64,000 nucleotides of DNA from an uncultured Treponema sp. (GTDB lineage Bacteria > Spirochaetota > Spirochaetia > Treponematales > Treponemataceae): contig CAJUBD010000006.1 of assembly GCA_910584475.1 (NCBI GenBank), positions 1-64,000 of the forward strand, written 5' to 3'. Shown here in pieces: positions 60,883 to 64,000 of this stretch (positions are counted from its first letter, which is position 1; each line of letters opens with the position of its first letter). The notes below the pieces were generated by a model. That model was not told where the DNA came from, ran no database searches, and saw only the letters and a list, made by a program, of their open reading frames with translations. A program made the position numbers and the translations under genes.

Positions 60883-61010
60883 AATTTCGCCGTCAATTTT
60901 AACTCGAATTCGCCTGGCGAATTCGCATTCATTGCGATTTTTCACCTCGTTGCAAAATCGCGTTTTCGGCAATTCAAAAGTTGAAACTTTTTTCATTGCC
61001 GAAAAGTGAG
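60883..61010 (+). repeat. Four-hairpin element, copy G, between fliW and csrA
   Basis: Hairpins: AAAATT with AATTTT; CGAATTCGCC with GGCGAATTCG; GCGATTTT with AAAATCGC around TCACCTCGTTGC; and GGCAAT with ATTGCC enclosing AAAGTT with AACTTT. Same order and same type of loops as copy A, with different stems. The tail GTGAGG forms the csrA ribosome site. Sense direction. Confidence 0.75.
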
Positions 61011-61018
61011 GAAAACTG

Positions 61019-61249
61019 ATGCTGATTCTTTCAAGGAAAACCGACGAGAAAATTAAAATCGGCGACGAAATCACAATCACGATAATCGAAGTGCGCGGCG
61101 ACCAAGTGAAAATCGGAGTGGAAGCGCCCAAGGATGTGAAAGTTTTCCGCCAGGAAGTTTTCAACGCAATAAAGAACGAAAACAAGTCCGCCGCAGAAAT
61201 TCCGAGCGCGGAAAACATCGATCGCCTGAAAAAGCTTTTGAAAGTTTGA
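61019..61249 (+). CDS. csrA: Carbon storage regulator CsrA
   Basis: A 76-residue protein: MLILSRKTDEKIKIGDEITI, then VRGDQVKIGVEAPKDVKVFR, with the RNA-binding residues in the first strand and the VxRxE-like end of the core. It binds GGA in hairpin loops near ribosome sites and represses translation, with FliW as its antagonist. Its ribosome site GAGGAAAA immediately follows hairpin element G, so its own translation may be affected by that structure. Confidence 0.95.
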   Translation: MLILSRKTDEKIKIGDEITITIIEVRGDQVKIGVEAPKDVKVFRQEVFNAIKNENKSAAEIPSAENIDRLKKLLKV

Positions 61250-61555
61250 TGGCGCGTAGAAAAAAATATCATCAACCCAGTTGGGCGAGTTTTCGAAAGA
61301 AAACTCGTGGTTGCGAAGCAAGCTGTCATTCCCGCGCTTGATGCGGGAATCTATTTCGCAACGTGGAATTTGTTCGCAAAAAAGCGGCGAGAAAACTTTT
61401 GGGCGTAGGAAATTGCGGCGATTGGCTTGCCGAGGTATGAAACCATCCATACAAAATGACGGAATTGCAATTCGCAGATTTTTTTGCCCCTGTGTTCCAT
61501 CTTTTTTGATCTGCGTCTAATTATTCACTGTTCAGTCGCAACCTGCGGTTGCTTG
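61250..61555. other. Gap with repeats between csrA and tsaB
   Basis: A two-hairpin-like unit (GCGAGTTTTCGAAAGAAAACTCG, at about 61285-61307) lies next to a REP palindrome (ATTCCCGC-GCTTGAT-GCGGGAAT, 61328-61350). 61380-61555 holds nothing that I can support as a gene. Confidence 0.55.
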
Positions 61556-62260
61556 TTAACTTTTAATTGTCCTTTCGGCTTCGCTCGCTCGAAAATATTG
61601 CGGGCCTTCGTATTCTGCAATGGGCGGCTCTCCGTGCGCGATTTTTTCTTCCGCCAAATCGAAAACGCTTTTCAAATTCGCCACGCCGCCTTTCGCGCAA
61701 ATCAATTTTTTTCCTTGCAGGAAATTTCTTCTCGCGCATGCCGCCAAAAAGGCTTCTGCTTCTCCTGCGACAAAAATTTCTTCTCGCAAATTTTCATCGG
61801 ATTTGTTTTCAAAAATTTCTTCCAGCCTTCGCGCCAAATCCTCAAGTTCAAAATCGTCGCAGGATATTGCTTCTTTTCCGCCGAAAAAAGCTTTCGCGAA
61901 AAATTTGTCTTTCCGAGCGTCGATTACGGAAAGCACCATTCCGCTGAAATCTTTGAAAGGCGCGGCGTAACAGTCGAGCGAGTTCACGGCGTAAATCGGA
62001 ATTTCATGCGCGGCTTCTATTGCCTTTAGCGCGGCAAATCCAAGCCTCAGTCCCGTAAAAGAGCCTGGTCCTGAGCACAATGCCGTGTAGTCCAATTCGC
62101 TCGGCTCGATTTCCGTCTGCGCCAAAACATAGTCGATTGCGGGCAGAAGCTTTTCGCTTTGTCTCATGCCGATGTCTAGCGTGAGCGAAACCAAGTTTGC
62201 GTCTTTTTTCGCCGCCACGGTTATTCTTGAAATTGAAGTGTCCAGCGCGAACGCGTTCAT
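61556..62260 (-). CDS. tsaB: tRNA threonylcarbamoyladenosine biosynthesis protein TsaB
   Basis: A 234-residue protein starting at ATG 62260 (MNAFALDTSISRITVAAKKD). The ASKHA fold is shown by the opening ALDTS, then SGPGSFTGLRLGFAALKAIE. TsaB is the scaffold partner of TsaD and TsaE in making t6A37 of ANN-decoding tRNAs. Its start overlaps the tsaE stop by four bases. The C-terminal half is divergent, as is usual. Confidence 0.93.
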   Translation of the reverse strand: MNAFALDTSISRITVAAKKDANLVSLTLDIGMRQSEKLLPAIDYVLAQTEIEPSELDYTALCSGPGSFTGLRLGFAALKAIEAAHEIPIYAVNSLDCYAAPFKDFSGMVLSVIDARKDKFFAKAFFGGKEAISCDDFELEDLARRLEEIFENKSDENLREEIFVAGEAEAFLAACARRNFLQGKKLICAKGGVANLKSVFDLAEEKIAHGEPPIAEYEGPQYFRASEAERTIKS

Positions 62261-62718
62261 TTTTCGTCTCCGAAATTTTCGTAAGGCCAATTTTCCACGA
62301 CGATTTTTCGCGATGAAAGCGCGGAATTTTCCGTTTCGCTTGAATCGCTTTCAATCTTTATTTTTATCGTCCGCGACGGCAGTTCTTCCATGATTTTTTC
62401 GCTCCACTCGATGACGCAGACTCCGTTTCCATAAAGCATTTCGTCCGCGCCCAAATTTGCGAAGTCATCCGCGCCTTGCAAGCGGTACACGTCGAAATGA
62501 TAAAGAGGCATTTTCCCCGCATATTCAGAAACGAGGCAGAAAGTGGGGCTTGTGATTGTTTCGCTCACGCCGAGAGAGCGCGCGATTCCCTTTGTGATCG
62601 TGGTTTTTCCGGCGGCAAGATTTCCCTCAAGCGCGATGACATCGCCTGGATGCAAAAACGCGCCGAGCCTTTCCCCGAGCGCGACGGTTTCTTCCGCCGA
62701 AATTGTGCGGAAATTCAT
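62257..62718 (-). CDS. tsaE: tRNA threonylcarbamoyladenosine biosynthesis ATPase TsaE
   Basis: A 153-residue P-loop ATPase. GDVIALEGNLAAGKTTITKG is the Walker A loop, SPTFCLVSEYAGKMPLYHFDVYRL the switch region, and VCVIEWSEKI the closing motif. It regenerates the TsaBD complex. It overlaps its neighbours on both sides by four bases, giving a tight operon with the 87-residue gene and tsaB. Confidence 0.94.
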   Translation of the reverse strand: MNFRTISAEETVALGERLGAFLHPGDVIALEGNLAAGKTTITKGIARSLGVSETITSPTFCLVSEYAGKMPLYHFDVYRLQGADDFANLGADEMLYGNGVCVIEWSEKIMEELPSRTIKIKIESDSSETENSALSSRKIVVENWPYENFGDEK

Positions 62719-62978
62719 ATCGGCAAAGTTCCGTTGTCATCAAGCTTTAAAATGAATTCCTTTAGAGCCTGAGTGATCGGCAAAGCCGGATAATTCGGCT
62801 GATTTAAGAGACTGATGTCAATTTCCTTGTTCCCAAACGGTCCCATCTCAATGCAGAATTCGATTTCCGAATCCACGATCTCGGTGGGCAGTTTGAGCGA
62901 AGCGACGGCCTTGTAGCGTCTTATGTAATAAATCGCGCCAGGCTCTCGCTCGACATTCTTTAGTTCAAGTACAGTCAT
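62715..62978 (-). CDS. Conserved small hypothetical protein
   Basis: An 87-residue protein that starts MTVLELKNVEREPGAIYYIR and has no signal peptide. The family looks spirochaetal. The region EIEFCIEMGPFGNKEIDISL is beta-rich. It overlaps tsaE by four bases, which points to translational coupling, but no link to t6A synthesis is known to me. Hairpin element H lies directly upstream. Confidence 0.65.
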   Translation of the reverse strand: MTVLELKNVEREPGAIYYIRRYKAVASLKLPTEIVDSEIEFCIEMGPFGNKEIDISLLNQPNYPALPITQALKEFILKLDDNGTLPI

Positions 62979-62994
62979 AAGCTAAACCAAAATT

Positions 62995-63135
62995 TGATGT
63001 TCCTTAAAATTAAGCACCGCAGGAAGTTTCAACTTCCGAGGATGCTTAATTCGTTCGCGTTTGCAACTCGTTGCGTTGCGGACAAGTGCAAACGTTCTTT
63101 AAAATTAAGCACCGCCGAAAACATCAAGTTCCCGA
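62995..63135 (-). repeat. Hairpin element, copy H (rearranged)
   Basis: On the minus strand GTTTGCA pairs with TGCAAAC as the third hairpin, and AATTAAGCA with TGCTTAATT encloses GGAAGTT with AACTTCC as the fourth. It closes with AAGGAAC like copies A and B. The string GGTGCTTAATTTTAA also occurs at the 5' side, so the first two hairpins are replaced by a repeat of the last arm. Sense direction. Confidence 0.65.
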
Positions 63136-63170
63136 TATTATAGCACACCTCGAAAAAAAAATCAAGTGCC

Positions 63171-64000
63171 TTATACATAATTGTATACATAAGAAAAGAT
63201 TTCGTTTCGCTGTTTTCCCGAAATGTCAAGGAAAGAAATGTGCAGCGCGTACAAGCCTTTCTTTTTGCCGACGCTTACAATCAGTCCGCAGCATTCGATT
63301 TTCTCATATCCCGAAAGCTTCATTTCCATCCATATCTTTTGGTTGCGGCTTATGGGCAGTTTCGTTATAATCATACAGCCGCTCGCCGAAATGTCCACGA
63401 GCCACCCCCTGTATCTGTTTTCCTTTGGCCTGTACTTCGTATCTCCGTTCTTTCCCTTGACTTCTTTTACCGCGCTGAAAATGCAGTCCACGCCTACGTT
63501 CGCCCTTTTGTATTCCCTCATGTTTTGCATGGAAAGTGCGCTCATGTGCTGGATGACCATTTCCCTGGTGCCGCCGTTCCCGGATTGAAAGCGAATCAAC
63601 CTTGTCGTAAGCGAATACTTGTTGCTTTGATGGGGAAAATATTTCATGTCGAATTTTTCTAGAGGTTTCGGACAGAATTCTGACTTTTCAAAATCTTTCG
63701 GTACGGAGAGGGTCAAGTCCTCCTTTTCGTTTTTGAGTATTTTGAACTCGTATTGGTTTCCCAGAGGACTTTCAAAAATCAAAGTCTCTCCGACCGGTAT
63801 ATTGTGCGACGAGGAAATTGTCCTCTTTACGGAGAGAATCTTGTCCAAGTGGGCGCGAAGCTTGAAAAATGCGAGCATCTCTTCTTCCGAACCGTCGCCA
63901 TCGTTTTTCATCCTTTCAAATTCGCGTTTGAACAAATTGTCGATTTCCTCCGGATTCGACCAACTGTAATAAATGTTCCGGATTTTCGTCGCGCTGCAAA
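63171..64000 (-). CDS. PilZ domain protein, partial at right edge
   Basis: The frame is open to the right edge: upstream of the Met at 63935 it continues with IRNIYYSWSNPEEIDNLFKR, so the true start is outside. At least 276 residues. The C-terminal PilZ domain has KRANVGVDCIF and RGWLVDISASGCMI (D-x-S-x-x-G), fitting c-di-GMP binding together with the preceding Arg residues (MREYKRANV). The N-terminal part (HLDKILSVKRTISSSHNIPV; ESPLGNQYEFKIL) is a YcgR-like beta domain. Likely a motility or surface effector of c-di-GMP. Confidence 0.85.
   Translation of the reverse strand, partial: CSATKIRNIYYSWSNPEEIDNLFKREFERMKNDGDGSEEEMLAFFKLRAHLDKILSVKRTISSSHNIPVGETLIFESPLGNQYEFKILKNEKEDLTLSVPKDFEKSEFCPKPLEKFDMKYFPHQSNKYSLTTRLIRFQSGNGGTREMVIQHMSALSMQNMREYKRANVGVDCIFSAVKEVKGKNGDTKYRPKENRYRGWLVDISASGCMIITKLPISRNQKIWMEMKLSGYEKIECCGLIVSVGKKKGLYALHISFLDISGKQRNEIFSYVYNYV

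Overview
The window looks like a chromosome segment of a host-associated spirochaete, most likely a Treponema. The flagellar block flgN-flgK-flgL-fliW-csrA, PilZ-type proteins, a DUF3996-like outer-membrane protein and many spirochaete-type unknown proteins support this. The organism call rests on gene content only; no rRNA is present.

Layout. 1-9.0 kb: a minus-strand run of small stress and ligand-binding proteins (4-OT tautomerase, DJ-1/PfpI, two GyrI-like proteins, TfoX C-terminal, PNPOx-like), a hybrid histidine kinase, pnuC behind an attenuator-like terminator, and a CoiA-like gene pair. 9.2-13.7 kb and 22.2-25.2 kb: two clusters of exported redox-type proteins (carboxymuconolactone decarboxylase-cupin, cyclophilin-like folds, DUF362, flavodoxin, SUMF1-flavodoxin fusion, DUF4405 membrane protein). 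Their lead genes share a 24-bp promoter block, so they may form one regulon. 13.9-15.8 kb: a HaeIII-like restriction-modification pair whose endonuclease gene is frameshifted. 16.3-22.1 kb: a DUF4469 protein, an orphan promoter with a hairpin transcript, a 22-bp tandem repeat, an SF1 helicase-nuclease and a NYN-domain protein. 25.4-29.3 kb: a PilZ-like protein, a lipoprotein and aconitase. 29.3-41.4 kb: a type I R-M operon (hsdM, hsdS, hsdR) that carries at least eight AT-richer accessory genes, including a PD-(D/E)xK protein, an FRG protein, a reverse transcriptase with a HEPN-like tail, DUF6978-like with DUF1828/1829, and DUF3990 with two DUF3791 genes. 41.5-50.6 kb: metabolic genes, a GT4, then clpP-clpX and trigger factor. 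50.6-51.3 kb: tRNA-Gly (two copies) and tRNA-Leu. 51.6-56.3 kb: a serine hydrolase, a LytTR regulator fused to a GHKL kinase across a nine-G tract, and an outer-membrane protein. 56.5-61.2 kb: flagellar genes. 61.5-64 kb: tsaB-tsaE and a PilZ protein cut by the window edge.

The most unusual signal is a family of about 100-155 bp elements made of up to four consecutive hairpins. The stems differ between copies but stay complementary. Where the adjacent gene order allows a call, the elements lie in the sense direction of transcription. Two copies interrupt unrelated reading frames at the same place in the codon cycle: directly after an AAC codon, with a second AAC at the exit. A shorter 47-bp two-hairpin relative interrupts a third gene. 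The simplest reading is a mobile palindromic element with 3-bp target duplications. The strict sense orientation and matching AAC codons make an RNA-level role, or even translational bypassing, worth testing.
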